Shown: piece by piece, positions 34,864 through 42,921 of the stretch
Layout: each line of letters opens with the position of its first letter
Position numbering within the stretch: position 1 is the first letter of the stretch
NCBI GenBank assembly: GCA_023429995.1
Contig: JAEZCE010000090.1
Location: forward strand, 1 to 64,000
Source: Bacillota bacterium
Lineage (GTDB): Bacteria; Bacillota; UBA4882; UBA8346
Reading direction: 5' to 3'
DNA length: 64,000 nt
Program-made: the position numbers and the translations under genes
The notes under the pieces: generated by a model
What the model was told of the DNA's origin: nothing
Database searches by the model: none
The model's input: the letters and a program-made list of their open reading frames with translations, nothing else

Positions 34864-35748
34864 ATGGAACTGAGCGACGTTTTACAACCGATGTTGCTTT
34901 CGATCATTAAATATATTATTATCTTCCTGATTTCTTATTTTTTGGCTTTTTTTGCATTTCCTTTTATACAGGGACTTATTTATGAAGCTGGTTTTTTAAA
35001 ATCGAATTATCGTGAAGAGCAGATCCCAGCTATTGCGGGGGTCCTTTTTGTGGCGTTATTACCTTTCATTACTATGATTAATATGCTATTTTCGGTAAAT
35101 CCTCATTCCGACTCGATTTTATTTTTATGTATCGTCCTGGGAATGGGTTTTATGGGCTTGCTTGATGATCAAATGGGTAATCATAACTCCAAGGGATTTA
35201 AAGGACATTTTTTAGCTTTATTTCGCTCACGGCAATTGACTTCGGGGGGATTTAAGGCAATATTCGGGGCTTTACTTGCTCTCATTTTCAGCATTGCTAC
35301 CGTTTTTCCTATCCAGTCGGCTTGGTGGCCCTGGGAACTCTTTCTTAACTTTATCCTTATGAGCTTGGCAACGAATATGATTAATCTTTTTGATTTAAGA
35401 CCGGGCCGCGCCGGCAAAATATACTTGGCCGCCTTTATTATTATTATGGCATTCAGTAAAAACTTAGAGAATTATTTCGGACTTTTTTTGCCGATCCTAG
35501 CCATCCTGCTTTATTATTTACCATTTGATCTGAGGGCGGAGGTCATGCTGGGTGATGTTGGTTCAAATCTGCTGGGCGCCACTCTCGGAATGATGATGGT
35601 CTGGATGTTAAGTGATTTTGCGAAAATTGTATCCCTGGTCGTTATGTTGGCCTTACAGTTTAGCGCCGAAAAGGTTTCTTTTACCAAAGTGATTGAACGG
35701 AATGGATTCCTGCGCTATATTGATAATATAGGCCGGGAGCATAAATAG
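34864..35748 (+). CDS. MraY/WecA-like glycosyl-1-phosphate transferase (family 4)
   Basis: This polytopic membrane protein of 294 residues has about nine helices. The family motifs are present: MGLLDDQMG (DD pair), NMINLFDLRPGRAGK (NxxNxxD-like) and MLGDVGSNLLG. These enzymes transfer a sugar phosphate to polyprenyl phosphate. It is shorter than true MraY, so a second, specialised role (for example a spore or surface glycan) is more likely. It is in the spo0A-steA-steB-GT2 cluster and translationally close to the GT2 gene. Confidence 0.88.
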   Translation: MELSDVLQPMLLSIIKYIIIFLISYFLAFFAFPFIQGLIYEAGFLKSNYREEQIPAIAGVLFVALLPFITMINMLFSVNPHSDSILFLCIVLGMGFMGLLDDQMGNHNSKGFKGHFLALFRSRQLTSGGFKAIFGALLALIFSIATVFPIQSAWWPWELFLNFILMSLATNMINLFDLRPGRAGKIYLAAFIIIMAFSKNLENYFGLFLPILAILLYYLPFDLRAEVMLGDVGSNLLGATLGMMMVWMLSDFAKIVSLVVMLALQFSAEKVSFTKVIERNGFLRYIDNIGREHK

Positions 35749-35794
35749 TTCAAAAATATCTATTATCAAGTTGATTATGGAAAGGTGGAAAGCA

Positions 35795-36238
35795 GTGAAG
35801 GATGTTGCAATTTATACAGATGGAGCTTGCTCCGGAAACCCGGGCCCCGGAGGATGGGGCGCCATCTTAATAGCCGGGGAGGTTGAAAAACAGTTATCCG
35901 GTTATGTGGAAATGACGACGAATCAACGAATGGAGTTACAAGCTGCGATCAGTGCATTATCGGCGCTTAAATTTTCCTGCAAGGTAAAACTACATTCGGA
36001 CAGCGCCTACCTGATCAACGCATTTCGTCAAAATTGGCTTCAAAATTGGCAGCGTAACGGTTGGATGAATTCACAAAAAAAACCTGTTGAAAATCAGGAT
36101 TTATGGATGGAACTAATTGATTTAAATCAGTTTCACCAAATTGAATGGATTAAAGTACCGGGACACAAGGATAATGTCTATAACAATCGTTGCGATCAGT
36201 TGGCAAGAAAAGCCGTGGAGTTAAAATCTTCACGATGA
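35795..36238 (+). CDS. rnhA: Ribonuclease HI
   Basis: This endonuclease degrades RNA in RNA-DNA hybrids; 147 residues. The DEDD active site is seen in YTDGACSGNPGPGGW (Asp), MELQAA (Glu), HSDSAYLI (Asp) and NNRCDQLARKA (Asp). I choose GTG 35795 because AAGGTGG is correctly spaced; TTG 35771 and the ATG after it lie upstream of that site. It is the last gene of the spo0A region cluster. Confidence 0.95.
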   Translation: MKDVAIYTDGACSGNPGPGGWGAILIAGEVEKQLSGYVEMTTNQRMELQAAISALSALKFSCKVKLHSDSAYLINAFRQNWLQNWQRNGWMNSQKKPVENQDLWMELIDLNQFHQIEWIKVPGHKDNVYNNRCDQLARKAVELKSSR

Positions 36239-36263
36239 GGCTTTTTAGATATTTATTTAGAAT

Positions 36264-36322
36264 TGAGCTTCATAAATTTGTATTTTAAAAATAGCTCATT
36301 AAAATATAAAAATTTATGGAGC
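36264..36322. repeat. Long imperfect inverted repeat between rnhA and tkt
   Basis: GCTTCATAAATTT is matched by AAATTTATGGAGC about 30 bases later, with AT-rich sequence between. It may form a hairpin in the transcript that ends rnhA, or be an operator for the transketolase promoter. A TATAAT at about 36342 follows it. Confidence 0.45.
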
Positions 36323-36390
36323 CAATCGTTGGAAAGTTCGTTATAATAATAAGTAATTTGAGTTTTTACCACTAAAAGGAGTGAATGCAT

Positions 36391-37215
36391 TTGTTAACAA
36401 CAACTCAATTGAATGAATTACAGGAAAAGGCGCGTCAATTACGTGGCCATATTATCCGGATGTTAGCTGCCGCTAAATCGGGGCATCCGGGCGGCTCTCT
36501 ATCCTCGGCTGATTTGTTAACCTATTTATATTTTCATAAAATGAAGATCGACACCCAAAATCCTCAAATGCCTGAACGCGATCGTTTTGTTTTAAGTAAA
36601 GGGCATTGTGCGCCGGTTCTTTATGCTGCGTTAGCAGAAAGAGGTTTCTTTGATATCAAAGAATTGACGACTTTACGTAAATTTCACAGCATGTTGCAGG
36701 GACACCCGGATATGAAGAAAACCCCCGGAGTGGATATTTCAAGCGGTTCTTTAGGCCAGGGATTATCGGTTAGTAATGGAATGGCGCTTAGCGCTAAAAT
36801 GGACCACAAAGATTATCGGGTTTATGTTTTGATGGGCGATGGAGAACTTGAAGAAGGTCAGGTTTGGGAAGCGGCAATGACTTCAGCTCACTACAAACTT
36901 GATAATCTTACGGCTTTCGTGGATAACAACCGTCTGCAAATTGACGGAAAAGTTGAGGACGTTAAATCAATGACCAATCCGGCTCAACGTTTTCAATCTT
37001 TTGGATGGCATGTTATAGAAATTGACGGCAATGATATTGCCGCTATTGATAAGGCAGTTATTGAAGCCGAAAATACCAAAGGAAAACCAACCATGATCGT
37101 TTTACATACTATCAAAGGTAAAGGCGTTTCATTTATGGAAAACCAGGCTGGTTGGCATGGTATGGCTCCAAAACCGGAAGAGGCGGAACAAGCTCTTAAA
37201 GAATTAGGATTTTAA
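36391..37215 (+). CDS. Transketolase, N-terminal subunit
   Basis: First half of a split transketolase (274 residues), the thiamin diphosphate-binding part. Motifs are SGHPGGSLSSADLL, LSKGHCAPVLYA, GSLGQGLSVSNG, the TPP motif MGDGELEEGQVWEAA and HTIKGKGVSFMEN. The complex moves two-carbon units in the pentose phosphate pathway. AGGAG at 36377-36381 fits TTG 36391 (nine bases) better than ATG 36385 (three bases). The C-terminal subunit gene follows after 31 bases. Confidence 0.94.
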   Translation: MLTTTQLNELQEKARQLRGHIIRMLAAAKSGHPGGSLSSADLLTYLYFHKMKIDTQNPQMPERDRFVLSKGHCAPVLYAALAERGFFDIKELTTLRKFHSMLQGHPDMKKTPGVDISSGSLGQGLSVSNGMALSAKMDHKDYRVYVLMGDGELEEGQVWEAAMTSAHYKLDNLTAFVDNNRLQIDGKVEDVKSMTNPAQRFQSFGWHVIEIDGNDIAAIDKAVIEAENTKGKPTMIVLHTIKGKGVSFMENQAGWHGMAPKPEEAEQALKELGF

Positions 37216-37246
37216 ACGACATTATTAAAAAATAGGGGGATTTTCC

Positions 37247-38191
37247 ATGAGTGATAGAATAGCTACCCGAGAAGCCTATGGAAATGCATTGATAAAATTA
37301 GGAGAATCAAATCCGAATATCGTTGTTTTGGATGCCGATTTATCAAAATCGACCAAAACTGCAGGTTTTGCTAAGAAATTTCCGGAGCGCTTTTTCCAGA
37401 TGGGTATTGCCGAAGCTGATATGATGGCCACAGCCGGTGGATTTTCAACTACCGGAAAGATTCCGTTTGCCAGTACCTTTGCCATCTTTGCGACTGGCCG
37501 GGCCTATGATCAGGTTCGGAATACAATTGGTTATCCCGGCTTGAATGTTAAAATAGCTGCAACCCATGCTGGTCCCACAGTTGGAGATGACGGTGGATCC
37601 CATCAATCCATTGAAGATATCACATTAATGAGAGTCATTCCCGGAATGACCGTTTTAAACCCAGCCGACTCAGTGGAGACGGAAAAATTAATTTTTGCAG
37701 CCGCTGAGCATTATGGACCTGTTTATATTCGTCTGGGCCGCGAACCGATGCCGGTTCTCTTTGATGCTGATTATAAGCCGGAAATTGGCAAGGCTGTTCG
37801 TCTCAAAGATGGTAAAGCTGCGACAATTATCGCAACCGGCATTATGGTGGAAAAAGCCCTTCAAGCGGCAGAGATTCTCAGCCAAAAGGGCACAGTCGTC
37901 CGGGTTATTAATATTCATACGATTAAACCAATTGATACGGCGGAAATTATTAAAGCGGCTTGGGAAACCGGAGCCATAGTTACCGCAGAAGAGCATAGTG
38001 TTATCGGAGGCCTTTCCAGTGCTGTAGCTGAAGTGGTGGTCCAAAACCACCCGGTTCCAATGGAATTTGTCGGAATGAAGGATCGTTTCGGACAATCGGG
38101 GTCGCCTGCGGAGTTGCTTTCTGAGTATGGATTAACAGCTGAAAGTATCGTTGAAGCAGTTGAAAAAGTGATTGCCCAAAAAAACCCTTGA
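37247..38191 (+). CDS. Transketolase, C-terminal subunit
   Basis: Second half of the split transketolase, 314 residues. The pyrimidine-binding domain (1-180) has DADLSKSTKT, FQMGIAEADMMATAGG with the catalytic Glu, ATHAGPTVGDDGGSHQ and YIRLGREPMPV. The C-terminal domain (190-310) has TAEEHSVIGGLSSAVAEV. The ribosome site TAGGGGGA precedes ATG 37247. It forms a heteromer with the upstream gene product. Confidence 0.95.
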   Translation: MSDRIATREAYGNALIKLGESNPNIVVLDADLSKSTKTAGFAKKFPERFFQMGIAEADMMATAGGFSTTGKIPFASTFAIFATGRAYDQVRNTIGYPGLNVKIAATHAGPTVGDDGGSHQSIEDITLMRVIPGMTVLNPADSVETEKLIFAAAEHYGPVYIRLGREPMPVLFDADYKPEIGKAVRLKDGKAATIIATGIMVEKALQAAEILSQKGTVVRVINIHTIKPIDTAEIIKAAWETGAIVTAEEHSVIGGLSSAVAEVVVQNHPVPMEFVGMKDRFGQSGSPAELLSEYGLTAESIVEAVEKVIAQKNP

Positions 38192-38225
38192 TTTTAAGGA
38201 ACTGATTTTGAACCTATGAATTCGG

Positions 38226-38254
38226 TTGAAATATCTTAAAATCGGTGCTACAAT
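38226..38254 (+). promoter_or_regulatory. Promoter of the M-box transcript
   Basis: TTGAAA at 38226-38231 and TACAAT at 38249-38254 are separated by exactly 17 bases. The predicted start is near 38261, just before the riboswitch. Confidence 0.75.
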
Positions 38255-38265
38255 AAATTTAAATT

Positions 38266-38470
38266 AATAGCTCGGTAGGCGAGGTTCCTACAAGGATATG
38301 GGATGCTACCGCAGATGGTTGGAGACAACCTGAGCTGGTCAGCAGGTATTGCCGAATACTCAAGGCATTACCTAGTGCATCTTCACCGCTTTGTAGTGCT
38401 AAAGCTTGAACGAGAGTGATGGATTGATCGCTTTCACCACGCTCAGCTTTGGTGAGAGCTTTTTGTTTTC
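38266..38470 (+). ncRNA. M-box (ykoK) magnesium riboswitch with terminator
   Basis: The leader carries the conserved M-box blocks GGTAGGCGAGGTTCCTACA, GGATATGGGATGCTACCGC and GGTCAGCAGGTATT in the right order, matching the ykoK leader architecture. It ends in a terminator, GCTTTCACC with GGTGAGAGC followed by TTTTTG (38430-38470). High magnesium should favour termination. The regulated gene begins at 38504. Confidence 0.93.
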
Positions 38471-38503
38471 TTTGCTTTAATGAGTCTACAAGGAGGTAAA
38501 GAC

Positions 38504-39751
38504 ATGACTCCGATTAAAAGCTTTTATTTGAGCAGAATATTGGAAAGCAAGGTTTTCATAAATGATCGTAAAATCATTGGAAAATTAACTGAGTTGATTG
38601 CTACCAATGAAGAACCACCCCGGATAGCTTCTTGTGTGGTAAAAAGCCAGGACGGCACTATTAGAATCCTGGATTGGACATATTTTTCCATTACCAAAGT
38701 TCATAATAAATACCAAATTCGTTGTACTGGTGATTATGAAATCACTCCGTCCCCAAATTCCATTCGCTTGAAAAAACACATTTTGGATAAACAAATTGTT
38801 GATATTGACGGCAAAAAAGTGGTACGGGTTAACGATATCCGTTTGGCCCTTATTTCCACGGGTTTATACGTTGTTGCAGTTGATGTAGGTATCGAAGGAT
38901 TGCTAAGGCGTTTAGGATTAGCAAAACCGACTCGAAAAGTATTTCAATTATTCGGTAAGAATATTTCCTCAAAATTCATCCTATGGAGTAATATGGAGGC
39001 AATTGGAACTCCACTAGTTAACTTGAAGCTTTCGACTCCTTCTTCAAAGTTGAACACCTTGCATCCTTCGGAGTTGGCGGATATCATTGAAGATCTTGAT
39101 GTAAACACCCGGACTGCGATTTTCAGCGCACTTGATCATGATCGGGCTGCTGATGTTTTGGAAGAAATGGAAACCGAAGCGAAATCCAGTATTTTGGATC
39201 AACTATCGGTGGAAAAGGCCGCCGATGTTTTGGAAAAAATGCCTGCTGATGAAGTTGCAGATATCCTGGATGACTTGGAAGAGGAAAAAGCCGAAGAATT
39301 GTTGCAGGAAATGGACAAAGAAGCTTCCGCCGAAGTTCGGGAACTGATGGAGTATCCTGAGAATCAAGTCGGCAGTTTAATGTCAACCGATTATATATCT
39401 TTTAAAGAGCACATGACGGCGCAACAGACCATTCAGGAATTAAGAAGATTGAAGCCGGAATCCGATACGATTTATTACCTTTACGTCGTTGACGACCAGG
39501 AGAGATTGACTGCTATCGTTTCCTTAAGAGATTTAATCGTGGCGGAACCGGATATCAAGCTTGAACAAATCATGAACCGCAAAATCGTTTACGTTTATGA
39601 TCAGGATAATATTAATTCCTTAGTAGAAATCATATCGAAATATAGCTTACTAGCAGTTCCAGTTGTTGACCAGGAGAATAAAATGGTGGGTGTGGTTATT
39701 ATTGATGATGTGGTTTTTGAAATTTTAAAGTCTAAAAAACGTCGTCTATAA
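38504..39751 (+). CDS. MgtE N-terminal/CBS protein without a transporter domain
   Basis: This soluble 415-residue protein has two PRC-barrel-like segments at the N-terminus (about 1-130), an MgtE intracellular N domain (about 190-290, with HPSELADIIEDLD and repeated ADVLEEM / ADILDDLEE helices) and two CBS motifs (about 295-405, starting GSLMSTDYISF). The transmembrane part of MgtE is absent. In clostridia similar proteins sit beside NRAMP-related magnesium transporters; here none follows. ATG 38504 follows AAGGAGG. Control by the M-box argues for a role in magnesium homeostasis, perhaps gating a transporter encoded elsewhere. Confidence 0.88.
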   Translation: MTPIKSFYLSRILESKVFINDRKIIGKLTELIATNEEPPRIASCVVKSQDGTIRILDWTYFSITKVHNKYQIRCTGDYEITPSPNSIRLKKHILDKQIVDIDGKKVVRVNDIRLALISTGLYVVAVDVGIEGLLRRLGLAKPTRKVFQLFGKNISSKFILWSNMEAIGTPLVNLKLSTPSSKLNTLHPSELADIIEDLDVNTRTAIFSALDHDRAADVLEEMETEAKSSILDQLSVEKAADVLEKMPADEVADILDDLEEEKAEELLQEMDKEASAEVRELMEYPENQVGSLMSTDYISFKEHMTAQQTIQELRRLKPESDTIYYLYVVDDQERLTAIVSLRDLIVAEPDIKLEQIMNRKIVYVYDQDNINSLVEIISKYSLLAVPVVDQENKMVGVVIIDDVVFEILKSKKRRL

Positions 39752-39833
39752 TGGGTTCTTTGAAGCAGAGCGATTTTACGAGGAATGGTTGATTTATTAG
39801 CGCGTGTATTGGCGTGTATGCGCGATTTAAATC

Positions 39834-39863
39834 TTGACATGAACAGTTTGTCTATTGTATAGT
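39834..39863 (+). promoter_or_regulatory. Promoter of the NiCo-type leader
   Basis: A perfect TTGACA at 39834-39839 and TATAGT at 39858-39863 are 18 bases apart. The predicted start near 39870 is about 25 bases before the riboswitch P1 strand. Confidence 0.7.
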
Positions 39864-39984
39864 AAATACAATTCATATTTATTTGGAATTAAATAAAAAT
39901 TATTGAGCAAGCACTAGTAAAACGTTCTCTAAATAACTCGCGTGCGCACGCACGCGCACTCAATGATTGTGAACGTTTTACTTA

Positions 39985-40039
39985 AGTAGAGCGTATCTTC
40001 CCCATTTCTGATTACCATTTATTTACGATACGCTCTACT
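39985..40039. repeat. 13-bp perfect inverted repeat within the riboswitch insertion
   Basis: AGTAGAGCGTATC (39985-39997) and GATACGCTCTACT (40027-40039) form a perfect 13-bp stem with a 29-base loop. It abuts the MITE-like copy C and is part of the insertion between riboswitch P2 and J2/3. Confidence 0.8.
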
Positions 40040-40040
40040 A

Positions 40041-40157
40041 GAGGCTGTTGCAAAAAACATTTGAAATCAATGAGATATAATATGCTGCCGCGATGGATAT
40101 TCGGGCACCTTCATATTGTTTATCTCTATCGAAAAGTTTCTTTTTTGCAGCAGTCCC
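40041..40157. mobile_element. 117-bp MITE-like palindromic element, copy C
   Basis: Same family and same length as 4128-4244. The left end is GAGGCTGTTGCAAAA and the right-end complement is GGGACTGCTGCAAAA. The inner arms (ATCAATGAGATATAATATG and its partner with CGATAGAGAT) also pair. It has no coding capacity. It lies inside the leader of the CDF gene. Confidence 0.8.
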
Positions 40158-40276
40158 AAGTAGCCGGGCCTTAAAGGCAGCGGGATGAGAAACCGTGGGA
40201 CATATTTTTGTCTCAGGGTTTTTTCGTATCATTATTAAGATTTTTTGAAGCAGATTCTTTTAAGGGGAGACCGCAA

Positions 40277-41674
40277 ATGAATGAGAAAAAGAAAGCAGCC
40301 CTTGCCTCAGTCATTGCTGCGATTTTTTTGACCGTAATGAAGCTGACGGTTGGCATTATTTCCGGCAGTTTAGGTATTTTATCGGAAGCAGCCCATTCAG
40401 CTCTTGATTTAGGCGCTGCGGTGATTACTCTTTTTGCGGTGAAAATATCCGACAAGCCAGCTGATCGAGAGCATAATTATGGACATGGAAAAGTTGAAAG
40501 TTTTTCGGCGTTAATTGAAACGCTACTCCTTTTGGCCACTTGTGTTTGGATTATTTATGAGGCTTTGGAGCGGTTATTTGCCAAAAAGGGCAGCGATGTT
40601 ACCAATACTTTCTGGGGAATTCTCATTATTGTGATTTCGATGGTAATCGATATTACCAGGTCTAAGGCATTGAAAAAGGCGGCCGATAAATATGGCAGCC
40701 AGGCTCTGGCTGCTGATGCCCTTCATTTCAGCAGTGATGTTTTAAGTTCTTTCGTTGTTTTGATTGGCCTCCTTTGTGTCACGGCGGGTAAGATTTTTCA
40801 ATTGCCAGGTCTTAATAATGCGGACCCCATTGCGGCTTTGGGGGTTTCCCTATTGGTCATCATCATTAGCTTTCGACTTGGTAAACAAACCATTGAGGTT
40901 TTGCTTGACACCGCCCCGAAAGGGGTACTTAATCAAGTCCTGCATGAAGTGAATCAGATTAATGGAGTATTGGATGTCGCAAATGTAAGGGTACGGGCAT
41001 CAGGGCCTAGGGTTTTTATCGACTTAAATGTAGGAATCGATAGAAATGAAAGCCATCGGGTAGTTCACTCCATTGTAGATGAAGTACGGGATAGGCTGGA
41101 ACAGAAAATTGTCAATTCCGATGTCATGATCAGTACCTATCCGGTAGATTTGGCCGGAGATGATCAAGAAATTTATCATACTGTCAAAAAGGTAGTGGAT
41201 AAATTTCCAGTTTGCACCAACATTCATAATATTCACATCTATGAAGTCGCTGGACAAAAATTTATTGCGATTCATTTGGAAGTTAAAGAGAGTATGACTT
41301 TGAAAGACTCCCATCATTTGTCCCATGAAATTGGTGATTTAATTTGCCAGGAATTGAATGATGTCAAGGATGTGAGTGTCTATTTTGAATATGTAAAACG
41401 GCAATGCATTTCCGCCCAGGATGTAACCGCTCAAAAACAGGATACAATCGCTAAGATATTGGAATTGGTCGAAATGGTACCTGAACAACTCCACTGTCAT
41501 GACATCAAGATTTATAGTCAGGGCGGCAAATTAACCATTTTTCTCCATTGTGAAATGAAGGAGGAATATTCAATCGAACAAATTGAAACCCTTACTAAAG
41601 TGATTCGGGAAAAGATAGAGGCCAATATTCAGGCTATTGATAGTATTCATATTCATGTGGAACCCATTACTTAA
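40277..41674 (+). CDS. Cation diffusion facilitator metal exporter
   Basis: This membrane antiporter of 465 residues exports divalent metal for protons. Six helices cover residues 1-215. The metal-site motifs are HSALD in helix 2 (HxxxD) and HFSSD in helix 5. Most CDF proteins have one cytoplasmic dimer domain; here the tail is about 250 residues with two to three ZT-dimer-like repeats (each with a VHIE/IHIHxE-like strand). ATG 40277 follows AGGGGAG; upstream open sequence lies inside the leader terminator. The NiCo-type leader suggests cobalt/nickel export; without it zinc, iron or manganese would be equally possible. It is convergent with ytaF, overlapping by four bases. Confidence 0.93.
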   Translation: MNEKKKAALASVIAAIFLTVMKLTVGIISGSLGILSEAAHSALDLGAAVITLFAVKISDKPADREHNYGHGKVESFSALIETLLLLATCVWIIYEALERLFAKKGSDVTNTFWGILIIVISMVIDITRSKALKKAADKYGSQALAADALHFSSDVLSSFVVLIGLLCVTAGKIFQLPGLNNADPIAALGVSLLVIIISFRLGKQTIEVLLDTAPKGVLNQVLHEVNQINGVLDVANVRVRASGPRVFIDLNVGIDRNESHRVVHSIVDEVRDRLEQKIVNSDVMISTYPVDLAGDDQEIYHTVKKVVDKFPVCTNIHNIHIYEVAGQKFIAIHLEVKESMTLKDSHHLSHEIGDLICQELNDVKDVSVYFEYVKRQCISAQDVTAQKQDTIAKILELVEMVPEQLHCHDIKIYSQGGKLTIFLHCEMKEEYSIEQIETLTKVIREKIEANIQAIDSIHIHVEPIT

Positions 41675-42303
41675 TATAAGCGAATAATCGCCAAAAAAAT
41701 TAATAATATCCCCGGCAACACCAAGAGTACTTTTTTATTAATTTGCTGCAACAAGGTGACTTTTTGACCGATAAAAGTGCCTACATACAGAAATATTAAT
41801 TGAAAAACTCCAATCGCCAAGGGAATGGTAGAAGAATAAAAGCCGGTTAATGCACTGCCAAATCCAACCCCGATGGCATCGACCGATAAGGCTAACCCTA
41901 AAAGTAAGGATTCCGGCGTATCGATGGCGCCGGACTTATCAACATCAAACTCCATTGGATTACGAATCACCTGAATCGTTATACCCAATGAGCGAATTGC
42001 CATTTTCCACATAGTTGGTTCTGTGGACTTTTCTGCCGCGTCTTTTAGCAAAGCTTGCACGATAATCCAAATTCCCATGAGGCATAATATGGAAATCCCT
42101 AAAATTTTGGCGAAAATAGGCGGTAAAATATATGAAAAAGCCCTACCGATTGTGATTGCCAGCCCAGCATAAACAATCGAAAAAAAACAGATCACAAGTT
42201 TAGATAGAAGTGGAATTTTGACTTTTTTTAACCCATAGACGAGTCCTACTCCGAGTGCATCAAGACTCAGAGAAGTCGCAAGCACAATTAGAGAAAAGAT
42301 CAT
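41671..42303 (-). CDS. ytaF: Sporulation membrane protein YtaF (MntP-related)
   Basis: This 210-residue polytopic protein has about six helices and is related to the MntP manganese exporter family. The repeated halves begin SLSLDALGVGLVYG and ALSVDAIGVGFGSA, each with the Asp expected for metal passage. Between them is VIRNPMEFDVDKSG, the YtaF-specific loop. YtaF is named for sporulation in Bacillus, though its role is not well defined. It lies tail to tail with the CDF exporter. Confidence 0.9.
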   Translation of the reverse strand: MIFSLIVLATSLSLDALGVGLVYGLKKVKIPLLSKLVICFFSIVYAGLAITIGRAFSYILPPIFAKILGISILCLMGIWIIVQALLKDAAEKSTEPTMWKMAIRSLGITIQVIRNPMEFDVDKSGAIDTPESLLLGLALSVDAIGVGFGSALTGFYSSTIPLAIGVFQLIFLYVGTFIGQKVTLLQQINKKVLLVLPGILLIFLAIIRLY

Positions 42304-42365
42304 GGTAATGATTCCTCTCGCTGAATAGTCTTATGTTGTATTATATGATTTAAGCCCAATGAATG

Positions 42366-42527
42366 TTATTCACGAAAGATTTCTCCAACGCCTATCCTTA
42401 AGCCCTGGAAAAGCCGGTCTCCAAAAATCCCTTCCGTAATATTATCGTATTGAATCTCCGTCAATGATTTAGGATTTTTGCCATAGAATTTAAAAATTCC
42501 AACATGCGCACAAAAGGTCAAATGCAC
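42366..42527 (-). CDS. Possible short gene, 53 residues
   Basis: A minus-strand frame from GTG 42527 (or TTG 42521) reads a protein-like sequence ending SLTEIQYDN, GIFGDRLFQGLRIGVG and EIFRE. Amino acid composition and codon use are like those of real genes, and TATAAT lies just upstream on the same strand. There is no ribosome binding site, so it may be leaderless, a remnant or chance. Without it, the region 42304-42629 would hold no gene. Confidence 0.3.
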   Translation of the reverse strand: MHLTFCAHVGIFKFYGKNPKSLTEIQYDNITEGIFGDRLFQGLRIGVGEIFRE

Positions 42528-42629
42528 ATATATTATACTAGCTAAAAACCGGAGGTTGATTATACAAGCGCGAACCAGCTGGTTTCCATTAGAGTTTAGC
42601 CAAAGACCTGAGTACCTGGAGGGTTAAGA

Positions 42630-42872
42630 GTGAATTTGCCACTATTATTCGGAATTTTAACTTACCTTTTCATACTCATTTCTCTTACTGCCTGGCTAAC
42701 AAAATATCATCTGTTTCATGGCCATATGGATTTGCCCGACCAGACAAAATCAACGGAAGAAAATTCCTCAACGGCTTCAGAATTAATCAACCTTCCATTG
42801 AAAAAATCGGTAGCAACAACATCCGGTGATAGGTGTCCAGTTCAAGATGACCAGGGAGGTGCTAAAAAGTAA
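42630..42872 (+). CDS. Small membrane-anchored hypothetical protein
   Basis: This 80-residue protein starts at GTG 42630 behind GGAGGGTTAAGA. One transmembrane helix covers residues 3-24, followed by a short hydrophilic Ser/Thr-rich tail with a single Cys. It lies 49 bases upstream of the SPOCS-repeat gene and may be cotranscribed with it. The family is unknown. Confidence 0.6.
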   Translation: MNLPLLFGILTYLFILISLTAWLTKYHLFHGHMDLPDQTKSTEENSSTASELINLPLKKSVATTSGDRCPVQDDQGGAKK

Positions 42873-42921
42873 TACGTATATGTTTCAAGGGGTTAATAAA
42901 AAAATATAAGGAGGGAAATAT

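Larger units (their letters stand above)
39895..40226 (+). ncRNA. Probable NiCo (czcD) riboswitch, split by an insertion, with terminator
   Basis: The elements follow the NiCo four-way junction in order. P1 strand AAAAATATTG (39895) pairs with CATATTTTTG (40201). J1/2 is AGCAAGCA (39905). P2 is GTAAAACGTTC/GAACGTTTTAC (39916, 39971). J2/3 is GTAGCCGG (40160). P3 is GCC-TTAAA-GGC, J3/4 is AG, P4 is CGG...CCG and J4/1 is TGGGA. TGGGACA can instead pair with TGTCTCA to form a terminator ending in TTTTTT (40192-40226). A 174-bp insertion (39990-40163, counting one AAGTAG) lies between P2 and J2/3. The gene controlled is a CDF metal exporter, the usual NiCo target. Confidence 0.6.

Noticed and set aside
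39790..39832. Imperfect dyad TTAGCGCG...CGCGATT as a regulator site
   Set aside because: The arms match poorly and the centre contains GCGTGTA direct repeats; I cannot support an operator.
40277..41674. Manganese (yybP-ykoY) riboswitch before the CDF gene
   Set aside because: The leader lacks the yybP-ykoY core, whereas NiCo junction segments are found in order.
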